A DNA stretch of 12,910 bases from the NCBI GenBank assembly GCA_018268695.1, contig JAFDWD010000490.1, positions 1 through 12,910 of the forward strand. The letters are read 5' to 3'. The DNA is from Actinomycetota bacterium (lineage in GTDB: Bacteria > Actinomycetota > Thermoleophilia > Solirubrobacterales > 70-9). The notes below the pieces were generated by a model. That model saw only the letters and a list, made by a program, of their open reading frames with translations. It had not been told where the DNA came from and did not search any database. This document shows, piece by piece, positions 7,794 to 12,910 of this stretch; within the stretch, counting starts at the first letter, position 1; each line of letters starts with the position of its first letter. Both the position numbers and the translations under genes were made by a program.

Positions 7794-7838
7794 CCGTTCG
7801 TCGCTTGTCCCTCGTAAGGGGGACAAGCGACGAAGGGC
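7793..7838 (+). terminator. Long hairpin with GTAA loop after the second SDR
   Basis: Bases 7797-7813 pair with 7818-7834 over 17 positions: 14 perfect outer pairs (TTCGTCGCTTGTCC with its complement), then C-G, a T·G wobble and C-G. This leaves a four-base GTAA loop of the stable GNRA type. Past a G/G mismatch, three more pairs (7793-7795 with 7836-7838) extend the stem into the TAG stop. No T-run follows, so if it terminates transcription it does so as the U-less type described in actinobacteria. It could instead be an mRNA 3'-end stabiliser or a protein-binding palindrome. Confidence 0.65.
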
Positions 7839-7839
7839 G

Positions 7840-7877
7840 TTCGCTGTTACCCCTTCGATTCGGGGGGAAAGAGCGAA
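7840..7877 (+). terminator. Second, imperfect hairpin in the same spacer
   Basis: TTCGCT (7840-7845) pairs with AGCGAA (7872-7877), and CCCC (7850-7853) with GGGG (7862-7865), separated by an internal loop. It lies only a few bases after the 17-bp hairpin. A third very small stem follows (TGTCG 7883-7887 with CGACA 7892-7896). It may back up termination, but the pairing is modest and the role is inferred. Confidence 0.35.
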
Positions 7878-7920
7878 GGGCTTGTCGGTTGCGACAGGGG
7901 TCGGGCGGGGCTCGCGGGCG

Positions 7921-7932
7921 TAGCTTGGTCCT
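7921..7932 (+). promoter_or_regulatory. Probable -10 element of a leaderless promoter
   Basis: TAGCTT at 7921-7926 matches the TANNNT form of actinobacterial -10 elements and ends 6 nt before the ATG at 7933. Transcription would begin at or next to the A of the start codon. There is no Shine-Dalgarno sequence just upstream of the ATG (GGTCCT only), as expected for a leaderless message. No good -35 lies 16-18 nt upstream; TTGCGA at 7889-7894 is too far. Confidence 0.45.
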
Positions 7933-8898
7933 ATGGCGCCGCTCTGCACGCGGGAGGAGCTCGACGAGATGTGCCGGAACGGCGCGGAGCTCGTCCACGA
8001 GGCGATCGACTCGGGGGATCGGGGGGCGGCGCGGCCGGAGTTCGAGCGGATCTTCGAGGCGCGGGCCGGGCTCGTCGACCTGATGGTCGATTGGACCTCG
8101 ACCGCGATCCGTTGGGCGTTGGAGAACCACGGGGCGGACGAGATGGCGAAGTGTTTCGAGCCCGACCTCTGGCTGGAGATCGGGCTGCGGGCGGGGGTCG
8201 ACGACGCCGAGAAGGCAGCGCTCGCGCGGGCGGTCTTCGCCGGCGGCAGCGAGGCGGCCGAGCGCTTCGGGGATCTGCTCGACGCCGGCGACGCGGCGGG
8301 CGCGAAGCGCTTCTACGCCGAGGTCGACACCGCCTGCCTGGCGCTGCACGACTACCGGATCGACTGGCTCTCCGCGGTGCTGAACCAGATCTACCGCCGG
8401 CACGGGGCGGAGGGGCTCGCCGCGGCGCAGCTCGCCTGCGCCAACGAGGACTGGTGGCACGACCGGATGGTTGGCGACCTGGCGATGCTGGGCGAACCGG
8501 TCGAGCGGGCGCGCAACTGGAGCTTCTTCCTCGGCGTCGGCAACTGGGGGACGGTGTCCCTGACCGAGACCGAGGAGGCGTTCGTCCTCCACCACCAGGT
8601 CTGCGGCAGCTGTGGGCGCCAGGACCTGCGCGGGTGCTTCGAGCCGCCGCTGTCCTTCCCGCGCGTCACCGAGGAGGTCCCCGGGCTGAACTTCGGCAAC
8701 CCGCGGTACTCGACCTACCGCACCCATCTGGCGGTGTTCCACTTCGTCATGCCGATCGCCGACGTCGGCCATCCCTGGCCGGACATCGACTGCCGCGGTG
8801 TGCCAGGGCGCTGCTGGTTCACGATCTACAAGGATCCACACGACACCCCGGCCGCCGACTACGAGAGGGCCGGCCTCGCGAAGCCGGCCCGCGCATGA
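7933..8898 (+). CDS. Unrecognised 321-aa protein with internal duplication and Cys/His cluster
   Basis: I do not recognise this family with confidence. The N-terminal ~175 residues look all-helical and contain two gapless repeats: residues 26-72 (DSGD, LVDLMVDWTS, HGADEMA) and 117-163 (DAGD, ALHDYRIDWLS, HGAEGLA). D, GD, D-x3-DW-x-S and HGA fall at identical offsets, with DW at 53-54 and 144-145 and HGA at 66-68 and 157-159. The C-terminal half has H220-H221-x2-C224-GS-C227-x7-C235, later H270, H280, C287, C294 and H303, and several aromatic stretches (GNWGTVSL, RYSTYRTHL, CWFTIYKDP). This could be a metal site or a redox/thiol centre. There is no signal peptide or membrane segment. The gene appears to have its own promoter and overlaps the epoxide hydrolase by ATGA, so the two are likely made together. 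An ATC hydrolase-like or sensor protein was considered but cannot be supported. Confidence 0.8.
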   Translation: MAPLCTREELDEMCRNGAELVHEAIDSGDRGAARPEFERIFEARAGLVDLMVDWTSTAIRWALENHGADEMAKCFEPDLWLEIGLRAGVDDAEKAALARAVFAGGSEAAERFGDLLDAGDAAGAKRFYAEVDTACLALHDYRIDWLSAVLNQIYRRHGAEGLAAAQLACANEDWWHDRMVGDLAMLGEPVERARNWSFFLGVGNWGTVSLTETEEAFVLHHQVCGSCGRQDLRGCFEPPLSFPRVTEEVPGLNFGNPRYSTYRTHLAVFHFVMPIADVGHPWPDIDCRGVPGRCWFTIYKDPHDTPAADYERAGLAKPARA

Positions 8899-10040
8899 GC
8901 GGGGGCGGCGCGGTCGAGCCGTTCCGGGTCGAGGTCCCGGAGGCCGACCTGGAGGATCTGCGGGAGCGCCTCGCGCGGACGCGGTGGCCGCGGCCGGCGC
9001 CGGTCGCGGACTGGTCGCAGGGCATTCCCGTCGACCACCTGCGGGAGATCTGCGAGTACTGGCGCACCGAGTACGACTGGCGGCGGGTGGAGGAGCGGCT
9101 GAACGCGCTGCCCCAGTTCCGCACCGAGATCGACGGCGTCGGCATCTACTTCATCCAGGTGCGCTCGCCCGAACCGGACGCGACGCCGCTGGTGATGAGC
9201 CACGGCTGGCCGGGGTCGGTGCTGGAGTTCCTCGGCACGATCGGGCCGCTGACCGAACCGACCGCGCATGGCGGCACGGCGGAGGACGCCTTCGACCTCG
9301 TGATCCCGGCAATCCCCGGGTATGGCTTCAGCGACGCGCCCGGTGAGACTGGCTGGGACCCCGACCGGGTCGGCCGGGCGTGGGCGGTGCTGATGGAGCG
9401 GCTCGGGTACGAGCGCTACGGCGCCCAGGGCGGCGACTGGGGGTCGGCGATCAGCCGCGCCGTGGCGCGCCACGGCGGCGAGCGGGTGATCGGCATCCAC
9501 CTGAACCACGACTACGTCGACGGGACCAAGATCGAGCGCCTCGGGGTCGAGGACGACTTCGAGCGCTGGACGGTCGAGCGGCGCGCCGAGTTCAACCGCA
9601 CCGGCCGCGGCTACTCGCGCCAGCAGGCGACCCGGCCGCAGACGCTCGGCTTCGGCCTCGCCGACTCGCCCGTCGGCCAGTGCGCCTGGATCCTCGAGAA
9701 GTTCCACTTCTGGTCGGACCCGGAGACGATCTACGGCCGCGATGCCCTGCTCGACAACGTCACCCTCTACTGGCTGACCAACTCGGCCGCCTCCTCGGCG
9801 CGCCTCTACTGGGAGACCGCCCGCGCCCGCCGCCCGATCGTCCCCGCCGGCGTCCCCTACGCCCTCAGCGTCTTCCCGCACGACATCAACCCGGTCCCCG
9901 AGCGCTGGATCCGCGCCGCCGAGCCCGACCTCGTCTACTACAACCTGCTCGAGCGAGCCGGCCACTTCGCGGCGATGGAAGACCCGGAGCTGTTCGTCGG
10001 CGAGGTCCGCGCCGCGTTCCGCGCGATCCGCGCTTCCTGA
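8895..10040 (+). CDS. Epoxide hydrolase, microsomal/juvenile-hormone type (alpha/beta hydrolase)
   Basis: A 381-aa soluble epoxide hydrolase that would open an epoxide to a diol. The N-terminal EHN-like segment starts with FRVEVPEADLEDLRERLARTRWP. The oxyanion region is HGWPGS (103-108), the nucleophile D181 is in GGDWGS, the ring-opening tyrosine is probably Y305 (SSARLYWE), the acid is D330 (FPHDIN) and the base is H357 (ERAGHFAAMEDP). D330 and H357 are 27 residues apart, the same spacing as E404 and H431 in mammalian microsomal enzyme. The family stretch GYSRQQATRPQTL follows R238. No membrane anchor is present, unlike in the mammalian protein. ATG 8895 overlaps the preceding stop (ATGA). 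It converges on the minus-strand transporter gene with 9 nt between stops. The natural epoxide is unknown; detoxification of an intermediate of the neighbouring pathways is an inference. Confidence 0.93.
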   Translation: MSGGGAVEPFRVEVPEADLEDLRERLARTRWPRPAPVADWSQGIPVDHLREICEYWRTEYDWRRVEERLNALPQFRTEIDGVGIYFIQVRSPEPDATPLVMSHGWPGSVLEFLGTIGPLTEPTAHGGTAEDAFDLVIPAIPGYGFSDAPGETGWDPDRVGRAWAVLMERLGYERYGAQGGDWGSAISRAVARHGGERVIGIHLNHDYVDGTKIERLGVEDDFERWTVERRAEFNRTGRGYSRQQATRPQTLGFGLADSPVGQCAWILEKFHFWSDPETIYGRDALLDNVTLYWLTNSAASSARLYWETARARRPIVPAGVPYALSVFPHDINPVPERWIRAAEPDLVYYNLLERAGHFAAMEDPELFVGEVRAAFRAIRAS

Positions 10041-10069
10041 CCGCGGGGCTCAGTCCGCGACGGTCAGGA
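10035..10069. terminator. Hairpin between convergent genes, possible bidirectional terminator
   Basis: TCCTGACC (10035-10042) pairs with GGTCAGGA (10062-10069), and GCGG (10043-10046) with CCGC (10055-10058). A three-base bulge (10059-10061) and an 8-nt loop are left. The stem starts in the last codons of the epoxide hydrolase and includes both stop regions (TGA 10038-10040; TCA 10050-10052, read as TGA on the other strand). It has no T-runs. Its place between two facing genes suggests that it ends transcription from both sides. Confidence 0.5.
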
Positions 10070-10478
10070 CCACTACGCCCGCCAGGACCAGGAGCATGCC
10101 GGCGACCTTGGCGACGGTGATGCTCTCGGAGAGGAAGAGGGCGGCGCCGATCATCGTCACGGCGGGGTAGGCGGCGGTGATCGGGATGATCTTGCTCGCC
10201 TCGCCGTGGCCGAGGGCGACGTAGAGGAGGATCAGGGAGCTGACCACGATCAGGGCCGAGATGGCCGCCCACCAGGAGTTCGTCTCGAGGTGGATGCCGC
10301 CGCCGCCGACCGTGAGGAGGAGGACGGCGACCAAGAGGTAGGCGCCCGCCGACCAGATGACCAGCTCCTGCCAGCCGAGGGTCCGCAGGGCGAGCTTGCT
10401 GGTCACCCCGAGCGCGCCGAGGGTGACCACGTAGGCGAGCGTCGGGATGAGCCAGGCGGCGCTCACGCGGGTGCGCAT
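10050..10478 (-). CDS. Small EamA/DMT-type membrane transporter (single five-helix unit)
   Basis: A 142-aa hydrophobic protein with about five membrane helices, near residues 8-26, 36-57, 68-89, 96-116 and 121-140. The block ASKIIPITAAYPAVTMIGAALFLSE followed by KVAGMLLVLAGVVVL is characteristic of one EamA repeat of the drug/metabolite transporter superfamily. Full-size members have two repeats (~10 helices); this one has one, so it would have to dimerise. Substrate and direction cannot be told. It is the last gene of the minus-strand operon. ATG 10478 overlaps the preceding gene by 16 nt; GTG at 10466 would give a 4-nt GTGA overlap like the junction upstream and is an equally credible start, shortening the protein by four residues. 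Its neighbours suggest export or uptake of a metabolite handled by the crotonase and the oxidoreductase. Confidence 0.83.
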   Translation of the reverse strand: MRTRVSAAWLIPTLAYVVTLGALGVTSKLALRTLGWQELVIWSAGAYLLVAVLLLTVGGGGIHLETNSWWAAISALIVVSSLILLYVALGHGEASKIIPITAAYPAVTMIGAALFLSESITVAKVAGMLLVLAGVVVLTVAD

Positions 10479-11479
10479 CGCTCGGTGAGGAGCGCCAGGT
10501 TCTCGGCGACGCGCTCGTCGGTGACCTGGAAGCTCGGGACGGAGAGGACGACTTCGTCGACGACGCCGTCGTAGCGGCGGAGCGCGGCGTCGACTTCCTC
10601 GGGGGTCCCGGCGGCGGCGAATTCGTCGACCATCGGCTCGCTCACCGCGCCGACCATCGCCGCCAGGTCGCGCTTCGCGAAGGCCTCTTGGATCGCCTTC
10701 GCCTCGGCGCCGAAGCCGCAGTGCTCGAAGACGACCGCGTAGGACTTGACGGTGCCGTAGAAGGCGATCATCGCGGCCGCCTCGCGGCGCGCCACCTCGG
10801 CGTCGGGGGCCGCGCAGGCGAGCGCGAAGGTGGCGATCGCGACGTCGCCCGGGTCGCGCCCGGCATTCGCCGCGCCGCGCTCCACCGCCGGCCGGCCGAC
10901 GTCCTCCAGGTAGCGCGGCACGCACATCGTGTGGGCGATCAGCCCGTCGGCGACCCGCCCGGCGCTCTCGATCATCCGCGCGCCGACGCCGGCCGTGTAG
11001 ATCGGGATCTCGGGCATCTTCCCGCTGCGGTCGAGCGCCGCCAGCTTCATCCGGTAGAAGCGCCCTTCGTGGTCGACCGGCTGCTCCGGCAGGCGCCAGA
11101 TGTCACGCAGCAGCGGCACCAGCTCCTCCATCCGCACCGCGGGCGCGTCGCCGTCGAGGCCGTGCCAGTCGGAGATCATCCGCCGCGTGCCGTTGCCGAG
11201 GCCGAGGATGAAGCGGCCGCCGGAGAGCTCGTCGAGGTCGGCCGCCTCGGCGGCCAGCATCAGCGGGCTGCGGCCGACGCCGTAGATGATCCCCGAGCCG
11301 AGGGTCGCCCGCTCGGTGCGCGGCGCGATCGCCGCCAGGGTCACGGTGGCGGAGCGGTTGTAGAGCTCCGAGGTCCAGACCCCGTCGAAACCTGCTGCGT
11401 CGGCCGCTTCGCCCGCCGCGGCGAGCGAGGTGAGGTCGGCGCCGAAGACGCAGAGGCCGCGGCGCGCGGTCGCGCTCAC
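10463..11479 (-). CDS. LLM-class (luciferase-like, probably F420-dependent) oxidoreductase
   Basis: A 338-aa TIM-barrel protein of the bacterial luciferase-like family. Recognisable parts are the N-terminal AADAAGFDGVWTSELYN, the central ATLGSGIIYGVGRSPLMLA, and AADLDELSGGRFILGLGNG (residues 79-97), which is the cofactor-phosphate region. These are followed by RMEELVPLLRDIW and PEIPIYTAGVGARMIESAGRVADG. Length and motifs resemble actinobacterial F420-dependent reductases/dehydrogenases; an FMN monooxygenase is the alternative, because sequence alone does not separate the cofactors. The GTG start at 11479 overlaps the upstream crotonase stop as GTGA, with GAGGGA about 5 nt before it; upstream in-frame sequence shadows the crotonase and was dropped. 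The C-terminal PEEVDAALRRYDGVVDEVVLSVPS is usual for the family. It is the middle gene of the ECH-LLM-EamA operon. Confidence 0.9.
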   Translation of the reverse strand: MSATARRGLCVFGADLTSLAAAGEAADAAGFDGVWTSELYNRSATVTLAAIAPRTERATLGSGIIYGVGRSPLMLAAEAADLDELSGGRFILGLGNGTRRMISDWHGLDGDAPAVRMEELVPLLRDIWRLPEQPVDHEGRFYRMKLAALDRSGKMPEIPIYTAGVGARMIESAGRVADGLIAHTMCVPRYLEDVGRPAVERGAANAGRDPGDVAIATFALACAAPDAEVARREAAAMIAFYGTVKSYAVVFEHCGFGAEAKAIQEAFAKRDLAAMVGAVSEPMVDEFAAAGTPEEVDAALRRYDGVVDEVVLSVPSFQVTDERVAENLALLTERCAPA

Positions 11480-12384
11480 GCCGGTCCCTCGGGCAGGTCG
11501 AAGGGCGGCTCGGCCAGGGGCGGGAAGCCGTCGGGCAGGTCCTCGGACACGCGCCCCGGGAAGGCCGGCGGCCGCTTCTCCTTGAAGGAGTCGGCGCCCT
11601 CGGTCGTGTCCGGCGAGGTCGCCCGCTGCGCGATGTAGATCGACTCCTGCCGGTGGGCGTCCATTGGGTGGGGCGCCGAGGACATCTGCCAGAGCAGCTG
11701 GCGGTTCAGGGCGACCGAGACCGGTGCGCTCGCCGCGATCATCCCGCGCGCCACCTCGTAGGCGGCGGGGAGTAGGTCCTCGGGCGCGTGTAGCGAGCGG
11801 ACCAGGCCCGCGTCGAGCGCCTCCTCGGCGTCGAAGATGCGACCGCTCATCGTCCACTCCAGCGCCCGACTGAGCCCGACCGCGCGGGGCAGGAACCAGC
11901 TCGACGCCGCGTCGAGGCAGATTCCGCGGCGCGAGAAGACGAAGCCGAAGCGGGCCTTCTCGGAGGCGAGGCGGACGTCCATCGGCAGCGGGAAGGTGGC
12001 GCCGAAGCCGACCCCGGCGCCGTTGATCGCGGCGACGATCGGCTTCGTGCAGCGGAACATCCGCAGCGCGATCAGCCCGCCGCTGTCGCGGGGGACCGAG
12101 CCGGGCGGGGTCTCCTCGGTGCCGCGCAGTTCCGCCGCGCGGAAGACGTCGAAGCCGTGGGAGAGGTCGAAGCCGGCGCAGAAGGCCCTCCCGGCACCGG
12201 TGACGACGACCGCCCGGACCTCGTCGTCACCGTCGACCAGGTCCCAGACCTGGAGCAGCTCGCGCTCCATCGTCGGATCGAGCGCATTGAGCTGCTCCGG
12301 CCTGTTGAGGGTGATGGTCGCCACCGCCTCGGAGACCTCGAACTCGATGGTCGTGAACGATCGGCTCTGGGGCGGGACGGACAA
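11476..12384 (-). CDS. Crotonase-family protein without the two catalytic glutamates
   Basis: A 302-aa member of the enoyl-CoA hydratase/isomerase family, first gene of the minus-strand operon. The CoA/oxyanion regions AFCAGFDL (67-74) and NGAGVGFGAT (121-130) are present. The positions matching rat Glu144 and Glu164 are T130 and F150, so ordinary hydratase chemistry is unlikely. The stretch FGFVFSRRGICLDAASSWFLPRAVG marks a large actinobacterial crotonase subgroup, and D158 in it could act as the acid. The long tail ends in EGADSFKEKRPPAFPGRVSED plus a proline-rich end. The start is TTG 12384: no ATG or GTG precedes the first conserved residues (FTTIEFEV), and a GAGG lies about 5 nt upstream. 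Expression would come from the divergent region shared with 12495. Possible activities are isomerase, hydrolase or carbon-carbon lyase on a CoA ester; none is indicated specifically. Confidence 0.88.
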   Translation of the reverse strand: MSVPPQSRSFTTIEFEVSEAVATITLNRPEQLNALDPTMERELLQVWDLVDGDDEVRAVVVTGAGRAFCAGFDLSHGFDVFRAAELRGTEETPPGSVPRDSGGLIALRMFRCTKPIVAAINGAGVGFGATFPLPMDVRLASEKARFGFVFSRRGICLDAASSWFLPRAVGLSRALEWTMSGRIFDAEEALDAGLVRSLHAPEDLLPAAYEVARGMIAASAPVSVALNRQLLWQMSSAPHPMDAHRQESIYIAQRATSPDTTEGADSFKEKRPPAFPGRVSEDLPDGFPPLAEPPFDLPEGPA

Positions 12385-12420
12385 TCGGCCTCGAGCTTCG
12401 CCGCCCGCCCCGCCGCGGGG

Positions 12421-12444
12421 AACTGCCCATTACGCCAGTTGAAC
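12421..12444. promoter_or_regulatory. Small inverted repeat and -35-like box in the divergent intergenic region
   Basis: The 110-nt gap 12385-12494 separates two genes that point away from each other. It contains AACTG (12421-12425) and its complement CAGTT (12436-12440), 10 nt apart, a spacing fitting one DNA turn for a dimeric regulator. TTGAAC (12439-12444) resembles a -35 box for the rightward gene; TTAGTA at 12463-12468, 18 nt downstream, is a poor -10. Arms are only 5 bp, so this could be chance. Confidence 0.25.
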
Positions 12445-12480
12445 GCAGGCGCCCCCCGCGAGTTAGTAGGGACAAACCTC

Positions 12481-12489
12481 GGAAGGGAG
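12481..12489 (+). promoter_or_regulatory. Ribosome-binding site for the gamma-like gene
   Basis: GGAAGGGAG lies 5 nt before the ATG at 12495. This is a clear purine-rich Shine-Dalgarno sequence and supports that start. Confidence 0.65.
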
Positions 12490-12494
12490 TCGGA

Positions 12495-12824
12495 ATGAGC
12501 ACGATCGAAGGGGCGGTCGCAGGACCGCCGGTCGGCGACGCGGTCGCCCTGTGGCGCGACGATGCGGGCACCCTGATGGCGCGCTGCGCCGAGTGCGGGC
12601 ACGAGCTCGGCTCGGCCGACCGGGACCCGAAGCTCGGCGCGGTGATGCGGGAGCTCTCGATCGCCGACCTCAGCCCGCTGAACGCCGAGGGGATGACCGA
12701 GCGCCTCGTCGCCCGCCACTTCCACTGCCCATCGTGCGCGCTCCTGCTCGCGGTCAACGTCCAGCAGGTCGGCGACCCGGTGATGCTCGAGTGGCGCCTC
12801 GACGACTCGGGGGCGAGCGGCTGA
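12495..12824 (+). CDS. Stand-alone zinc-ribbon protein, acetone carboxylase gamma-like
   Basis: A 109-aa protein with C31-AE-C34 and C78-PS-C81, the second pair in HFHCPSCALLLAVNV. It ends in a short beta-like segment VMLEWRLDD. The layout (CxxCGHELG, ~44 residues, FxCPxCxxLLxV) matches the C-terminal domain of the first gene in the window, where the pairs are 48 residues apart and the end is also VRL/WRL-like. Both resemble the small gamma subunit of acetone carboxylase, whose cysteines are proposed to hold a metal. It has a good ribosome-binding site and its TGA overlaps the ATG of a hydantoinase A-type gene (TGATG), so the two products probably form one complex. Assignment to the gamma family rests on size, cysteine pattern and neighbour; the family's normal role is known only in part. 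Confidence 0.78.
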   Translation: MSTIEGAVAGPPVGDAVALWRDDAGTLMARCAECGHELGSADRDPKLGAVMRELSIADLSPLNAEGMTERLVARHFHCPSCALLLAVNVQQVGDPVMLEWRLDDSGASG

Positions 12825-12910
12825 TGACGGGTTACGACCTCGTCGTCGGTAGCGGCGGCACGTGCACGGACTGCGTCGTCCGCGACGCCGAGCGCGAACT
12901 CGTGATGGCG
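12824..12910 (+). CDS. Hydantoinase A / acetone carboxylase beta-type subunit, N-terminal fragment (3' partial)
   Basis: Only 29 residues are present before the window ends. The sequence begins MTGYDLVVGSGGTCTDCVVRD, which aligns with the HyuA N-terminus (usually DxGGTxTD in an actin-like ATP-binding fold) and contains GGTCTD. The first aspartate of the motif is a glycine here, and a cysteine replaces the usual bulky residue after GGT. The start overlaps the gamma-like stop (TGATG). In family enzymes this subunit works with a HyuB-type partner in ATP-dependent hydrolysis or carboxylation. Too little is visible to choose the reaction. Confidence 0.72.
   Translation, partial: MTGYDLVVGSGGTCTDCVVRDAERELVMA

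Noticed and set aside
7889..7894. TTGCGA as a -35 box for the 321-aa protein gene
   Set aside because: It is 26 nt from the TAGCTT element, too far for a normal promoter spacer.
10479..10925. N-terminal extension of the small transporter frame
   Set aside because: It overlaps the LLM oxidoreductase in another frame and is Arg/Gly-rich; the hydrophobic protein starts at 10478 (or 10466).
12408..12420. Small palindrome CCCCG-CCG-CGGGG in the divergent gap
   Set aside because: A 5-bp GC-only stem with a 3-nt loop is expected often by chance in DNA of this composition.
1..12910. Search for mobile elements, CRISPR, tRNA or rRNA
   Set aside because: No regularly spaced repeats, transposase or integrase motifs, target duplications or tRNA/rRNA-like stretches were seen; base and codon use look uniform across the window, so no boundary of a recent insertion can be supported.

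Overview
The window is very GC-rich DNA from one bacterium. Genes are packed on both strands, GTG and TTG starts are common, and stops overlap starts (TGATG, ATGA, GTGA). Together with the F420-type oxidoreductase, the many acyl-CoA genes and one apparently leaderless gene, this suggests a soil actinobacterium, possibly of the Thermoleophilia type. That placement is inference from style and gene content. No rRNA, tRNA, transposase, integrase or CRISPR array was seen, and no gene-free stretch exceeds 300 bases.

Region 1 (1-7793, + strand) is one tightly coupled operon entered at its 3' half. It begins with the end of a hydantoinase B / acetone carboxylase-type subunit that carries a C-terminal zinc-ribbon domain resembling the small gamma subunit. 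Then follow a D-2-hydroxyacid dehydrogenase, an acyl-CoA dehydrogenase, an SCP2-type thiolase, an AMP-forming acyl-CoA ligase, a crotonase-fold protein and two short-chain dehydrogenases. Five of the seven junctions overlap and the other two gaps are 12 and 17 nt. The set could oxidise an alcohol to a ketone, carboxylate it, activate the acid with CoA and cleave it. That logic is known from acetophenone/ethylbenzene catabolism; the substrate here is unknown.

Region 2 (7794-10049) starts with a 139-nt spacer holding a 17-bp hairpin capped by GTAA, a second weaker hairpin and an apparent leaderless promoter. It drives a two-gene unit: an unrecognised 321-aa protein with an internal duplication and a Cys/His cluster, then a microsomal-type epoxide hydrolase with an intact catalytic triad.

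Region 3 (10050-12384, - strand) is a three-gene overlapping operon: a crotonase-fold protein lacking both catalytic glutamates, an LLM-type (F420/flavin) oxidoreductase and a half-size EamA/DMT transporter. It converges on the epoxide hydrolase; only 9 nt separate the stops, inside a hairpin.

Region 4 (12385-12910, + strand) is a short divergent control region, then a stand-alone gamma-like zinc-ribbon protein coupled to the start of a hydantoinase A-type subunit. The window is therefore bracketed by pieces of two acetone carboxylase/hydantoinase-type enzymes, one with the gamma-like module fused to the B subunit and one with it free. The first 29 residues of the second A subunit have a degenerate phosphate-binding motif. 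The most novel items are this paired carboxylase arrangement and the duplicated 321-aa protein next to the epoxide hydrolase.
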